Numbered from the stretch's first letter, positions 9,944 through 19,895 are shown. The stretch: DNA of 64,000 nucleotides from Gryllotalpicola ginsengisoli DSM 22003 (GCF_000419445.1 NZ_AULK01000001.1:496001-560000), one strand, 5' to 3'. The notes: generated from the sequence alone by a model not told the origin. Program-made: numbers and translations.

Positions 9944-10645
9944 ATGAGCACCCCCACGACCACGTCAACCAGCCTTCTCGACCGCGTCAGCGTCGCCGAC
10001 GGCCGGGAGATCCCGGACGCCGCGACCGGCGAGATCATCGGCCGCACCGTCGAGCAGAGCGTCGACGACCTCGACGAGATGGTCGAACGCGCCGCCGCCG
10101 CGCAGCCCGCCTGGGCCGCGCGCAGCATGGCCGAGCGCGGCGAACTGCTGCACGCCGCCGCGGAACGGATCGAGGCGCATGCGGATGAGCTCGCCGCCCT
10201 CGTCTCCCGCGAGCAGGGCAAACCGCTGAACGACGCGCGGGCGCGCGGCGCCCGCATCGTCACCGGCGGCGAACCGGCGACCGAGCTCGGCCCGCTCTTC
10301 TTCCAGGCGACGATCATCGCGGATGTCAAGGACGGCGACCCCATCGTCGACGAGGAGCAGTTCGGCCCCGCGCTGCCGATCATCAAGTACACCGACCTCG
10401 ACGACGCCATCCGCTCCGCGAACCGCCTCGAGGCCGCCCTCGGCGCGAGCGTTTGGTCGGACGACGCGACAGCGGCGCGCGAGGTGGCGCTGCGGCTCGA
10501 AGCGGGCACGGTCTGGATCAACAAGCACGGCGGCATCCACCCGCTCGTGCCGTTCGGCGGCATCAAGGGCTCGGGGTACGGGCTCGAGTTCGGCATCGAG
10601 GGCTTGAAGTCGGTCTCGGTGCCGGTCGTCATCACGAGCCGGTAG
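9944..10645 (+). pseudogene. Aldehyde dehydrogenase with in-frame internal deletion
   Basis: The 233-residue reading frame joins the first 97 or so residues of an NAD(P)-dependent aldehyde dehydrogenase (up to EQGKPLNDAR) directly to the C-terminal third (RGARIVTGGEP through FGGIKGSGYG). A complete enzyme has about 470 residues. The missing middle holds most of the cofactor-binding fold, the catalytic glutamate and the catalytic cysteine, so the product cannot be an active dehydrogenase. The frame is intact and a good GAGGAG precedes the ATG, so loss may be recent. The junction lies near 10228-10250 in a GCG-rich stretch. The end matches succinate-semialdehyde dehydrogenase-like enzymes. Confidence 0.85.
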
Positions 10646-10652
10646 CCAGCAG

Positions 10653-10679
10653 GTGATCGGCGGCCCTCTCGCCGATCAC
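10653..10679. terminator. Hairpin after the aldehyde dehydrogenase remnant
   Basis: GTGATCGGCG and CGCCGATCAC form a perfect 10-bp stem around a 7-nt loop, 8 bp after the stop codon. It is likely the terminator of the nadE/dehydrogenase unit. Confidence 0.65.
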
Positions 10680-10843
10680 GGCACGTCGTCCGCCTCGGCT
10701 GTCCCCATCGAAGCGTTCAGAAACGGCCTTATCGTGGGGGGCAGAACGTCATCTCGAGTCGTCTCGGCGACTGGCCGCACCGGGCACGGTCCGTCAGGCG
10801 ACCCGCATCGGCTGATGTCGGTGGTGGCCGGCATCATGCGCGC

Positions 10844-11290
10844 ATGAAAACGTGCGCGCGGTGCAAAGAATGCAAGCCTCATTCCGAGTTCAATCGGTCT
10901 TCCAAGAACAAGGACGGTCTTCACAGCTACTGTCGCGACTGCCATAAGGCGCACTATCGAAGCAACTACGAGCGCCACTATCGCAACGTCAGGCGCACGG
11001 CAGTCCTCCGCTTGGCACATATCCGATCGGTCGTCTACGAGCACCTGAAACAGGGTTGCGTCGACTGCGGCTTTTCCGACATCCGCGCCCTGCAGTTCGA
11101 CCACGTGCGAGGAACGAAAGTGATGGCGATCAGCACCATGATCCGTCGCGGCGCGTCGCTCAGAACTATCGAGTCCGAAATCGCGAAGTGCGAAGTGCGG
11201 TGCGCGAACTGCCACATGATCGAGACGGTGAAGCGACGTGAGCACGACTGGCACAACGCGTACCTGAACGGCCCCCCCGGAGGGATTTGA
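10844..11290 (+). CDS. HNH-type endonuclease-like protein with zinc motifs
   Basis: This 148-residue protein has an N-terminal cysteine cluster (C4, C7, C10 and CRDC at 30-33) and a C-terminal HNH-like zinc module: CVDC at 72-75, FDHV at 85-88 and CANCH at 120-124. Such proteins occur in phages and mobile elements as nicking or homing endonucleases. Base use is clearly unlike its neighbours (lower GC; codons such as AAA, AAT, CAT, TCT), suggesting transfer. The last six codons (GPPGGI) and the stop lie inside the 3' end of the antisense tRNA-Arg gene. A CATCAT -10-like element lies 6 nt before the ATG. Activity is unproven. Confidence 0.75.
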   Translation: MKTCARCKECKPHSEFNRSSKNKDGLHSYCRDCHKAHYRSNYERHYRNVRRTAVLRLAHIRSVVYEHLKQGCVDCGFSDIRALQFDHVRGTKVMAISTMIRRGASLRTIESEIAKCEVRCANCHMIETVKRREHDWHNAYLNGPPGGI

Positions 11291-11344
11291 ACCCCCGACC
11301 AAGCGGGTAGAAACCGCCTGCTCTGTCCACTGAGCTACGGGGGG
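11272..11344 (-). tRNA. tRNA-Arg (anticodon UCU)
   Basis: On the minus strand the sequence folds as a complete cloverleaf. The acceptor CCCCCCG pairs with CGGGGGG; the D-arm is GCTC/GAGC; the anticodon stem GGCGG/CCGCT encloses loop TTTCTAC, giving anticodon TCT; the T-loop is TTCAAAT. The discriminator base is G and CCA is not encoded. It reads AGA codons, which are rare in this GC-rich genome. The HNH-type gene on the other strand overlaps its 3' end. Confidence 0.95.
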
Positions 11345-11386
11345 AAGGTCGCCAATAGCGTATCCGACCGCAGGTCCGAACCCCCG

Positions 11387-11647
11387 TCACACCGCCTTTG
11401 CGGCGGCGGCCAGCACCTGGTTCAGGGTGGGCACGCCCTCGGCGCGGAAGACCTCCGCGCCCGAGGCATCCGTCACCACGACCGTCGGGGTCGAGCGGAT
11501 GCCGGCTGCGGCGGCCTCCGCCTCGTCGCGCACCACGTCCTTCTCGACGACCTGCGCGCCCGGGATCAGCCGGCCGGCCTCGGCCACGACGGCGCGCGTC
11601 GCCATGCACGGCCCGCAGAATGCGGAGGTGTAGAGGGTCAGTCGCAC
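11387..11647 (-). CDS. Thioredoxin/glutaredoxin-like protein, 86 aa
   Basis: This small redox protein has the active site AFCGPCMAT at residues 9-17, a CGPC motif as in thioredoxin but in an 86-residue glutaredoxin-sized fold. The cis-proline segment is RSTPTVVV near residue 51. It probably reduces disulfides or serves as a thiol carrier in the cytoplasm. The GTG start at 11647 follows TAGCCT by 6 nt, so translation is likely leaderless. It is 4 bp downstream of the nucleotidyltransferase-like gene on the same strand. Confidence 0.85.
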   Translation of the reverse strand: MRLTLYTSAFCGPCMATRAVVAEAGRLIPGAQVVEKDVVRDEAEAAAAGIRSTPTVVVTDASGAEVFRAEGVPTLNQVLAAAAKAV

Positions 11648-11651
11648 CTTT

Positions 11652-12419
11652 TCAGGCTACGCCCGCGGTGACCTCCGCGATGCGCCGCTCGACGGCATCC
11701 GCGACCGCGGGCTCGCCGATCGACAGCGCCCGCAGCAGGGCCGTCACCGCGCGCGTGGCGCGCACGAGCTCGACCGGTTCCAGGGTCGACGGATGCGTCG
11801 CCGCGATGCCCTCCGGCTCCGCCGCGTCCGCGTTCTCGACCGTCACCGCGCCGAACTGCGGGTACACGAGCCCCTGCCGCGCCGCCCACAGCCGCCAGAC
11901 CCGCTCCCGCGCCTTCGTGAGCGCGTCGAGCGAGCGCCACCCTCGGCCGCGCACCGCGTGCCGCGCCGCGTCCTTGCACAGGGTCCACGCCTGATAGCCC
12001 CACAGGGCGGCGGTCTGCTCCGACGGCTGCCACCGCTCAGCCGGCAGCGTCTCGGCGAGCCTGCCGCACTTATCGACCAGCGCCCGCGTCTGTGGCGCCA
12101 GTCCCCGCCGCTCCCCCGCCTCCGTCACCACGAGGGACAGCTCGAGCCCCGCGCGGTACAGCACCGAGAGGTGCACGGCGCCGGCGCCGAACTCCTCGAT
12201 GGCGAAGCCGGCGACGGGGCCGAAGCGCGAGACATCCGCTCGCACCTCGTCGAGCCGGCCGGCGACCGTCTCGCCGGCGGCGAGACCGGCACCCGCGTCG
12301 ACGTCGGACCAGGCGTCGCCGGCGTCGCGGCCGAGGGAGCCGCCGAGCTCCAGCGTCTCCACCCACTCCGTGCGCTCCGCCCATGCGATGAGCTGAGCGA
12401 CGACGGCATGCGGCTCCAT
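11652..12419 (-). CDS. Nucleotidyltransferase-domain protein
   Basis: This 255-residue protein carries a DNA polymerase beta-like nucleotidyltransferase motif near its start: GGSLGRDAGDAWSDVDAG, with the glycine-serine pair and the two aspartates (DVD) that bind metal in this superfamily. The remainder is helical, as in aminoglycoside adenylyltransferases and similar substrate-modifying enzymes. No substrate can be assigned; resistance should not be assumed. I chose the ATG at 12419, since TAGCCT sits 8 nt upstream; a TTG at 12428 is the alternative. Confidence 0.7.
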   Translation of the reverse strand: MEPHAVVAQLIAWAERTEWVETLELGGSLGRDAGDAWSDVDAGAGLAAGETVAGRLDEVRADVSRFGPVAGFAIEEFGAGAVHLSVLYRAGLELSLVVTEAGERRGLAPQTRALVDKCGRLAETLPAERWQPSEQTAALWGYQAWTLCKDAARHAVRGRGWRSLDALTKARERVWRLWAARQGLVYPQFGAVTVENADAAEPEGIAATHPSTLEPVELVRATRAVTALLRALSIGEPAVADAVERRIAEVTAGVA

Positions 12420-12482
12420 GGTCGACAAGGCTATCGGTCGCCTGCGCTGGACAGGCCGCCTGCGCCGAAGAGGCTGGACAGA

Positions 12483-12527
12483 CCGAGCAGGCCGATCAAC
12501 CCGAGCAGGCCGAGCAGGCCGAATAGG
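12483..12527. repeat. 9-bp tandem repeat (CCGAGCAGG), 5 units, upstream of orn
   Basis: Units CCGAGCAGG, CCGATCAAC, CCGAGCAGG, CCGAGCAGG and CCGAATAGG follow one another. The last unit supplies most of the TAGGAT -10 element of orn, so the promoter may have arisen by mutation within the array. Confidence 0.7.
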
Positions 12528-12529
12528 AT
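12524..12529 (+). promoter_or_regulatory. -10 element of orn (TAGGAT, leaderless)
   Basis: TAGGAT is followed by 7 nt and the ATG of orn at 12537; no Shine-Dalgarno sequence is present. Confidence 0.6.
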
Positions 12530-12536
12530 CGACAGC

Positions 12537-13157
12537 ATGTCAACTGCCACCGATCGACTCGTCTGGATCGACTGCGAGATGACGGGGCTCGACCCCGAGA
12601 AGGACGAACTGGTCGAGATCGCGGTGGTGATCACCGACTTCGATCTGAAGCCGGTCGACGAGGGGATCGACATCGTCATCAAGGCGAGCGACGAGGCGAT
12701 CGCCGGGATGGGCGAGTTCGTCGTGGGCATGCACACGACGAGCGGCCTCATCGACGAGATCCCGCACGGCAAGAGCCTCGCGGAAGCCGAGTACGAGGTG
12801 ATGGAGTACGTGCTCGCCCGGGTGCCGGAAGAGGGCCGCGCGCCGCTGGCCGGGAACACGATCGGCACCGACCGCATGTTCATCGCCAAGTACATGCCCC
12901 GCCTCGACCAGCACCTGCACTACCGGTCGATCGACGTGAGCTCGATCAAGGAGCTCGCCCGGCGCTGGTTCCCCCGCGTCTACTTCCAGGCGCCGGAGAA
13001 GGCGGGCGGCCACCGGGCGCTCGCCGACATCCTCGAGTCGGTGCGCGAGCTCGACTACTACCGCAAGGCGGTGTTCGTGGCCGAGCCCGGCCCGACCTCC
13101 GACGAGGCCCACGAGGTGGCCGCCCGCGTCGTGGACGAGTGGTCTTCACGCATGTAA
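12537..13157 (+). CDS. orn: Oligoribonuclease
   Basis: This 206-residue DEDDh 3'-5' exoribonuclease degrades 2-5 nt RNA fragments, including pGpG, to mononucleotides. The DEDD motifs are visible: WIDCEMTGLD near residue 10 (Asp, Glu), GTDRMFIAKY near residue 102 (Asp), and GGHRALADILES near residue 155 (His and Asp). Length matches actinobacterial Orn. The start is fixed by the TAGGAT -10 element 7 nt upstream. Its stop codon overlaps the promoter of tRNA-His. Confidence 0.96.
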   Translation: MSTATDRLVWIDCEMTGLDPEKDELVEIAVVITDFDLKPVDEGIDIVIKASDEAIAGMGEFVVGMHTTSGLIDEIPHGKSLAEAEYEVMEYVLARVPEEGRAPLAGNTIGTDRMFIAKYMPRLDQHLHYRSIDVSSIKELARRWFPRVYFQAPEKAGGHRALADILESVRELDYYRKAVFVAEPGPTSDEAHEVAARVVDEWSSRM

Positions 13158-13163
13158 TACACT
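13158..13163 (+). promoter_or_regulatory. -10 element of tRNA-His (TACACT)
   Basis: TACACT begins immediately after the orn stop codon (TAA at 13155-13157), about 40 bp before the tRNA. No convincing -35 is visible. Confidence 0.5.
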
Positions 13164-13203
13164 TGTCTGGTTGCCCGCTCGATGACGTCAGCGGAAGCCC
13201 ATG

Positions 13204-13276
13204 GTGGATGTAGCTCAGTTGGTAGAGCACCTGGTTGTGGTCCAGGGGGTCGCGGGTTCAAGCCCCGTCATTCACC
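13204..13276 (+). tRNA. tRNA-His (anticodon GUG)
   Basis: The acceptor GTGGATG pairs with CATTCAC; the D-arm is GCTC/GAGC; the anticodon stem CCTGG/CCAGG encloses TTGTGGT with GTG at 13237-13239; the T-arm GCGGG/CCCGT encloses TTCAAGC. Discriminator C73 and an encoded G at -1 (13203) are as expected for tRNA-His. CCA is not encoded. Confidence 0.96.
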
Positions 13277-13292
13277 CCATTTGCGAGTCGCG

Positions 13293-13910
13293 ATGTACTC
13301 CGACCGAGTAGACGCCGGCCGGGTGCTGGCCGAAGCGGTGCGCGAGCGCCTGGGCGGCACGGATGCCTCGGTGCTCGGCCTGCCGCGCGGCGGCGTCCCG
13401 GTCGCCGCCGAGGTCGCGCGGGCCCTCGCCGCGCCGCTCGACGTCGTCGTCGTGCGCAAGCTCGGCATGCCGCTCTCCCCCGAGGTCGCCATGGGCGCGA
13501 TCGCCTCGGTGGGCGGAGAGCTCGCCGTCGTCTCCAACGACGACGTGCCGCACGACGGCTGGCAGGACGTGCTCGAACACGAGACCGCCGAACTGCGGCG
13601 CCGGGTGCGCGAGTACCGCGGCGACCGGCCGCCGCTCGATGTCGAGGGCCGCACCGTCGTGCTGGTCGACGACGGCATCGCCACCGGGGCGACCATGCGC
13701 GCCGCCGCCGACGCGGTGCGCACGCTCGAGCCCGCGCGCGTCGTCGCGGCGGTGCCGGTGGCGCTCACGGGCGCGCGGCAACTGCTCGGCGCATCCGTCG
13801 ACGAACTGATCTGCCGGTGGTTCCCGCCCACGTTCCTCGGCGTCGGGCAGGCCTACGCAGATTTCACGCAGACGACGGATGCCGAGGTGCGGCGGCTGCT
13901 GGCCGGCTGA
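13293..13910 (+). CDS. Phosphoribosyltransferase-family protein
   Basis: This 205-residue protein has the type I phosphoribosyltransferase fold. The PRPP-binding loop is VVLVDDGIATGATM near residue 126, with an acidic pair followed by GxATGAT. An upstream GLPRGGVPVAAEVA motif at about residues 26-40 and the RKLGMP segment are typical of the small PRTase family often fused or linked to dienelactone hydrolases in actinobacteria. The acceptor is unknown. It starts 17 bp after tRNA-His and may be read through from that promoter. Confidence 0.85.
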   Translation: MYSDRVDAGRVLAEAVRERLGGTDASVLGLPRGGVPVAAEVARALAAPLDVVVVRKLGMPLSPEVAMGAIASVGGELAVVSNDDVPHDGWQDVLEHETAELRRRVREYRGDRPPLDVEGRTVVLVDDGIATGATMRAAADAVRTLEPARVVAAVPVALTGARQLLGASVDELICRWFPPTFLGVGQAYADFTQTTDAEVRRLLAG

Positions 13911-13916
13911 TCCGGC

Positions 13917-14189
13917 TCAATCCGGCCGCTCCTGCCGCTGCCGCGCCCGCAGCCGGGCGCGTCGCGTGAACCCGAGCGCGATCAGCAGCACGCCCACGGC
14001 GCCGGCGATGTTGGCGCCCCACCAGGTGATCAGCTCCCAGGCGGCGCGCCCCGCGGCGCTGTCGGGACGGTCGACCCAGAACAGCACGGTGAACACCAGC
14101 CAGATCAGCAGCAGGACGCCGCCGATCACGAACATGGCGACACCGTTGCTCGGGCGCGGCGCGCCCTGCTGCCTGGGGTCACCCGTCAT
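13917..14189 (-). CDS. Small membrane protein, two helices, 90 aa
   Basis: A 90-residue protein with two predicted membrane helices (about residues 18-40 and 55-77), a short polar N-terminus and a strongly basic tail (RRARLRARQRQERPD). No family is recognised. Its ATG lies 11 bp inside the end of the upstream acidic ORF in another frame, which suggests translational coupling. Confidence 0.65.
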   Translation of the reverse strand: MTGDPRQQGAPRPSNGVAMFVIGGVLLLIWLVFTVLFWVDRPDSAAGRAAWELITWWGANIAGAVGVLLIALGFTRRARLRARQRQERPD

Positions 14190-14298
14190 CGCTGTCGCCC
14201 TCGTCGCCCTCGGCCTGCGACGGCTTCTGCTCGGTCGGCGCCTCGCCGATGTCCTCCTCGTGCTCCTGCTCCTGGTTCTGCGCACGCTCGTCGCTCAT
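14179..14298 (-). CDS. Small acidic protein, 39 aa
   Basis: This 39-residue ORF begins MSDERAQNQEQEHEEDIGEA and is almost entirely polar and acidic, so it is probably disordered. A clear Shine-Dalgarno sequence (AAAGGGGAGG) precedes the ATG at 14298, and its 3' end overlaps the next membrane protein gene, as expected for a coupled pair. No function is known. Confidence 0.55.
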   Translation of the reverse strand: MSDERAQNQEQEHEEDIGEAPTEQKPSQAEGDEGDSDDG

Positions 14299-14419
14299 CG
14301 GGCCTCCCCTTTCGCCTCGCGGGTTATCGCGTCTCGCCCGGGGCGTACCCGCGATCGCGGCCGCCCATGAGGGCCCGGGCTGCTCATGCCGCTCCCGCGG
14401 TCCGGGTACCGGCACCGCC

Positions 14420-14677
14420 ATGAGTATCGGAGGCGGAATCTTCCTGATCGTCGTCGGCGCGATCCTCACGTTCGCGTTGAACGTGCAGGTGGCGTGGCTG
14501 AACCTCGACCTGGTCGGCTACATCTTCATGTTCGCCGGCCTGGTCATCCTCATCATCGGCATCGCCCTGCTGTTCCGGCGCCGCCGGTCCACCGTGGTGA
14601 CCCGTGACGGCTACACCGCCGACGGGCAGCGCGTTTCGCGCGCCGACCGCAGCGACGACATCGACCCGATGGTGTAG
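14420..14677 (+). CDS. DUF6458-family small membrane protein
   Basis: This 85-residue protein matches the DUF6458 pattern: MSIGGGIFLIVVGAILTFAL, a short loop with LNLDLVGYIFM, a second helix, then RRRR and a polar cytoplasmic tail. Two membrane helices are predicted. The family is confined to actinobacteria and has no known function. The upstream TACCGG is a poor -10 but has the 7-nt spacing seen at leaderless genes here. Confidence 0.8.
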   Translation: MSIGGGIFLIVVGAILTFALNVQVAWLNLDLVGYIFMFAGLVILIIGIALLFRRRRSTVVTRDGYTADGQRVSRADRSDDIDPMV

Positions 14678-14733
14678 CGCTTCGGCCGCGCATTCGTCCC
14701 GCGCCGGCGCACGCCGGCCGGGCAGGGCCTTCT

Positions 14734-17263
<2,530 letters not shown>

Positions 17264-17279
17264 CCTCGCCGGCGCCCGG

Positions 17280-18647
17280 CTAGTGGCCGGATACCAGGTC
17301 GGCGAGCCGCGCGAGCGGCGAGGTGGTCTGGCGGCGGTCGAGCTCCGCGCGGTCGGCGGCGTAGTACATCGCGTACAGCGCCTGCACCGCCACCCAGCGC
17401 AGCGGCTCCGGCTCCCACCGCCGCACCCGGTGGTCGACCCAGGGCAGGGTGACGAGCTCGGTGTCGCGCTCGAGGATCAGGTCCGTGAGGGTGCGACCGG
17501 CGAGGTTGGTCGAGGCGACGCCGGTGCCGACGTAACCGCCGGCCCACCCGATGCCCGTCGCGCGGTCGAGGCCCACGGTGGCCGACCAGTCCCGCGGCAC
17601 GCCCAGCACGCCCGACCAGGCGTGGTCCAGCCGCACCCCGCGCAGCACGGGCCAGAACCTCTCGATCAGCTCGCGCAAGCGGCGCACCGTGGAGCCGGGC
17701 GTGGCGCCATCCGTGTCGATCTTGGAGCCGTACCGGTAGGGGCGGCCGCGACCGCCGAAGGCGATGCGGTCGTCGGCGGTGCGCTGCGCGTACATGTACG
17801 CGTGCGCCATGTCGCCGAGGGTCTCGCGGCCCGCCCAGCCGATGTCCTCCCAGACCTGCGGGGGCAGCGGCTCGGTGACCACGAGCGAGGAGTTCAGCGG
17901 AAGCCAGTCGCGGTGCGCCCCGGCGAGCCCGGCCGTGAAGCCCTCGGTGGCCCGCACGATCGCCGCCGCCTGCACGACCCCCCTGTCGGTGATGGCGGCG
18001 AAAGGGCGCAGCTCGGTCACGCACGTGCCCTCGTACAGCTCGACGCCGAGCTCGAGCACGGTCCGGCGCAGGCCGGCGGCGAGCTTCGCCGGGTGCAGCC
18101 GCGCAGTGTGCGGATGCCACGCGGCGCCCATGGTGCCGGCCACGTCGATGCGCCGCCGCGCCTCCTCGGCCGAGTACAGCTCGAGGTCCGTCTCGGCCCA
18201 CTGCTGCTCGGAGCGCGCGAAGGCGATCAGCCGCTCGAGCTGCGGCGCGTCGTACGCGACGAGGAACTCGCCGCCCTTATGTATGTCGGCGTCGATGCCC
18301 TCCGCCGCGGCGACCCGGATCACCTCGTCGACGGCGTCGTTCGCCGCCGCCTGGAACCGCGCCACCGCCTCCCGCCCGTGCGAGGCGAGGTACCGCTCGC
18401 GGCCCCCCGTGATCGAGTTGGCGAGCCAGCCGCCGTTGCGGCCCGAGGCGCCGTAGCCGGCGAAGCGCTGCTCGAGCACCACCACGCGCAGGCCCGGCTG
18501 CGCGCGCTTCAGGTAGTACGCGGTCCACAGGCCCGTGTAGCCGCCGCCGACGATGCACACATCGGCCCGGATGGAGCCGTCGAGCGGCTCGGTCGGGGCG
18601 GGCAGGCCGAGCTGCGACCACCAGAACGAGACCTCGCCGTTCCTCAT
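17280..18647 (-). CDS. FAD-dependent amine oxidase (DadA/PuuB-like)
   Basis: This 455-residue flavoprotein has an N-terminal dinucleotide-binding motif VCIVGGGYTGLWTAYYL (about residues 30-46) and the segment GYGASGRNGGW that positions FAD in the DAO/glycine-oxidase superfamily. It resembles gamma-glutamylputrescine oxidoreductase and related amine oxidases. The substrate is unassigned. TACCGT is 6 nt before the ATG. It is divergent from the metallopeptidase gene, with overlapping promoters. Confidence 0.85.
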   Translation of the reverse strand: MRNGEVSFWWSQLGLPAPTEPLDGSIRADVCIVGGGYTGLWTAYYLKRAQPGLRVVVLEQRFAGYGASGRNGGWLANSITGGRERYLASHGREAVARFQAAANDAVDEVIRVAAAEGIDADIHKGGEFLVAYDAPQLERLIAFARSEQQWAETDLELYSAEEARRRIDVAGTMGAAWHPHTARLHPAKLAAGLRRTVLELGVELYEGTCVTELRPFAAITDRGVVQAAAIVRATEGFTAGLAGAHRDWLPLNSSLVVTEPLPPQVWEDIGWAGRETLGDMAHAYMYAQRTADDRIAFGGRGRPYRYGSKIDTDGATPGSTVRRLRELIERFWPVLRGVRLDHAWSGVLGVPRDWSATVGLDRATGIGWAGGYVGTGVASTNLAGRTLTDLILERDTELVTLPWVDHRVRRWEPEPLRWVAVQALYAMYYAADRAELDRRQTTSPLARLADLVSGH

Positions 18648-18653
18648 CGGCCA

Positions 18654-18663
18654 ACGGTATCGT
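18654..18663. promoter_or_regulatory. Overlapping divergent -10 elements
   Basis: TACCGT on the minus strand (18659-18654) is 6 nt from the ATG of the oxidase at 18647. TATCGT on the plus strand (18658-18663) is 6 nt from the GTG at 18670. The two -10 boxes share two base pairs, so the promoters should exclude each other. Confidence 0.6.
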
Positions 18664-18669
18664 GAGCGC

Positions 18670-19020
18670 GTGCTCGAGTTGACCCGCGACGCGTTCGAGG
18701 CGCTCGTGGTGGAGGAGCTGGATCAGCTGCCGGACGACATGGTCGACGGACTCGAGAACGTCGTGTTCCTCGTCGAGGACCGTCCGCCCGACGGATCCCT
18801 CGACCTGCTCGCCGAGTACGACGGCGTGGACGTGACCGAGCGCGACCGGTACGGCTTCGGCGAGCTGCCCGACCGCATCGTGCTCTACCGCGAGCCGCAC
18901 CTGGCCGCGTGCGAGAGCATGGAGGAGCTGCGCGACGAGATCCACGTGACCCTCGTGCACGAGATCGCGCACTACTACGGCATCGACGACGCCGAGCTGC
19001 ACCGCCTCGGCTGGGCGTGA
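18670..19020 (+). CDS. Minimal metallopeptidase (zincin_1 family)
   Basis: This 116-residue protein belongs to the small zincin family PF06262. The zinc motif HEIAHYYGID (HExxH) lies near residue 98 and an additional acidic residue follows. The family is widespread in actinobacteria; substrates are unknown and some members may act on short peptides. The GTG start at 18670 is fixed by the -10 element 6 nt upstream. Confidence 0.85.
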   Translation: MLELTRDAFEALVVEELDQLPDDMVDGLENVVFLVEDRPPDGSLDLLAEYDGVDVTERDRYGFGELPDRIVLYREPHLAACESMEELRDEIHVTLVHEIAHYYGIDDAELHRLGWA

Positions 19021-19056
19021 GCCGCGGGCCCGGGCCGCGGGGTCGAGACCGCGGCG

Positions 19057-19314
19057 CTACATGGCGTTGCTGTCCTGGTCGTCGGTCTCGATCGGGTCGC
19101 TGTCGGCCCGGTCGAAGCGGTAGCGCACGAACAGCGTGTCGCCCACCTGCCGGGTGTCTGAGGCGACGTAGTGCATCTGCGACGGCAGACCCTCGACCGC
19201 GACGTAGACGTCGAGCTCCTTCTCGTACTCCCCGTCGATGTAGTCGCGGCCCTCCGTCGTCCCCGCGAGCGGGCCGTCCACGAACTCGGTGATGTACTGC
19301 TTCTCGGTGCTCAT
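19057..19314 (-). CDS. Hypothetical protein, 85 aa
   Basis: No family is recognised. This 85-residue soluble protein is acidic and rich in Tyr, Asp and Glu, with a beta-strand-like pattern (QYITEFVDGPLAG, then LDVYVAVEG and FVRYRFDRAD). TACCGT lies 7 nt before the ATG, indicating a leaderless transcript. It stands alone between a convergent gene and the thi operon end. Confidence 0.65.
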   Translation of the reverse strand: MSTEKQYITEFVDGPLAGTTEGRDYIDGEYEKELDVYVAVEGLPSQMHYVASDTRQVGDTLFVRYRFDRADSDPIETDDQDSNAM

Positions 19315-19321
19315 GCCTGAG

Positions 19322-19327
19322 ACGGTA
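19322..19327 (-). promoter_or_regulatory. -10 element TACCGT, leaderless
   Basis: TACCGT on the minus strand is 7 nt before the ATG at 19314. Confidence 0.55.
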
Positions 19328-19346
19328 CCCGGATCGTCCGTGCCGG

Positions 19347-19895
19347 TCAGGGCGCGGCCTGGTCGATCACGAGGTCGGCGAGGGCGATCGGATGCTGCGC
19401 GCGCACGAACTCATCGAACTGCCGGTCCCACATCTCCCAGTGCGCGTCGAACGCCCCCCGGTCGCGTGCCAGCGCGCGGGCCTTGCGCACCTCGTCGTCG
19501 GCGGTGAGCCACACCCGCAGCTCGGCGCAGGCGGCGGCCGCCCGGCTCAGCGCGCCGCAGCCCTCCACCACGAGCGGCGCGGCCGCGGTGACCTCGTGCC
19601 ACTCCGCGGGCCGCCCCGCCGCCCAGTCCCAGCGCCGCCACCGGCCGGTCCCGTGCTCACGCAAGGGCCGCAGCAGCTCGTCGACGACCTGCCGGCTGCC
19701 GGCCTCGAGCCCGGACCAGCCGGGGTACAGGTCGTCGAGGCGCACGAGCTGCGGCATCCGATCGCCCGGCCAGTGCGCGACCAGCGCGTCGGCGAGCGTC
19801 GATTTGCCGGCCCCGCTCGGCCCGTCGATCAGCACCACCGGCGCGGGTGCGTCGAGCGCGGCCACGGCGGCGAGCACCCGCTGCTCAGGAGACAA
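19347..19895 (-). CDS. P-loop kinase, uridine kinase-like, last gene of the thi operon
   Basis: A nucleoside/uridine kinase-like P-loop protein of about 182 residues. The Walker A VLIDGPSGAGKSTLAD lies near residue 20, LVRLDDLYPGW resembles the substrate-binding DD(F/Y)Y loop of uridine kinases, and RKARALARDRG gives the lid arginines. The substrate is unknown; its place after ykoE-ykoD-ykoC suggests a thiamin precursor or a salvaged nucleoside. The start is uncertain: TTG at 19895 overlaps the ykoC-like gene by 11 bp, and GTG at 19877 is the alternative. Confidence 0.7.
   Translation of the reverse strand: MSPEQRVLAAVAALDAPAPVVLIDGPSGAGKSTLADALVAHWPGDRMPQLVRLDDLYPGWSGLEAGSRQVVDELLRPLREHGTGRWRRWDWAAGRPAEWHEVTAAAPLVVEGCGALSRAAAACAELRVWLTADDEVRKARALARDRGAFDAHWEMWDRQFDEFVRAQHPIALADLVIDQAAP

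Noticed and set aside
7243-10635. 1100-codon open frame antisense to nadE and the dehydrogenase remnant
   Set aside because: Arg/Ala-rich translation without any domain; an artefact of codon bias in nadE.
10646-11344. Integrated phage or genomic island at tRNA-Arg
   Set aside because: Only one HNH-like gene is present; no integrase and no duplicated tRNA 3' end can be found nearby.
11652-12419. Aminoglycoside adenylyltransferase resistance gene
   Set aside because: Only the general nucleotidyltransferase motif is recognisable; the rest does not match a known resistance family.
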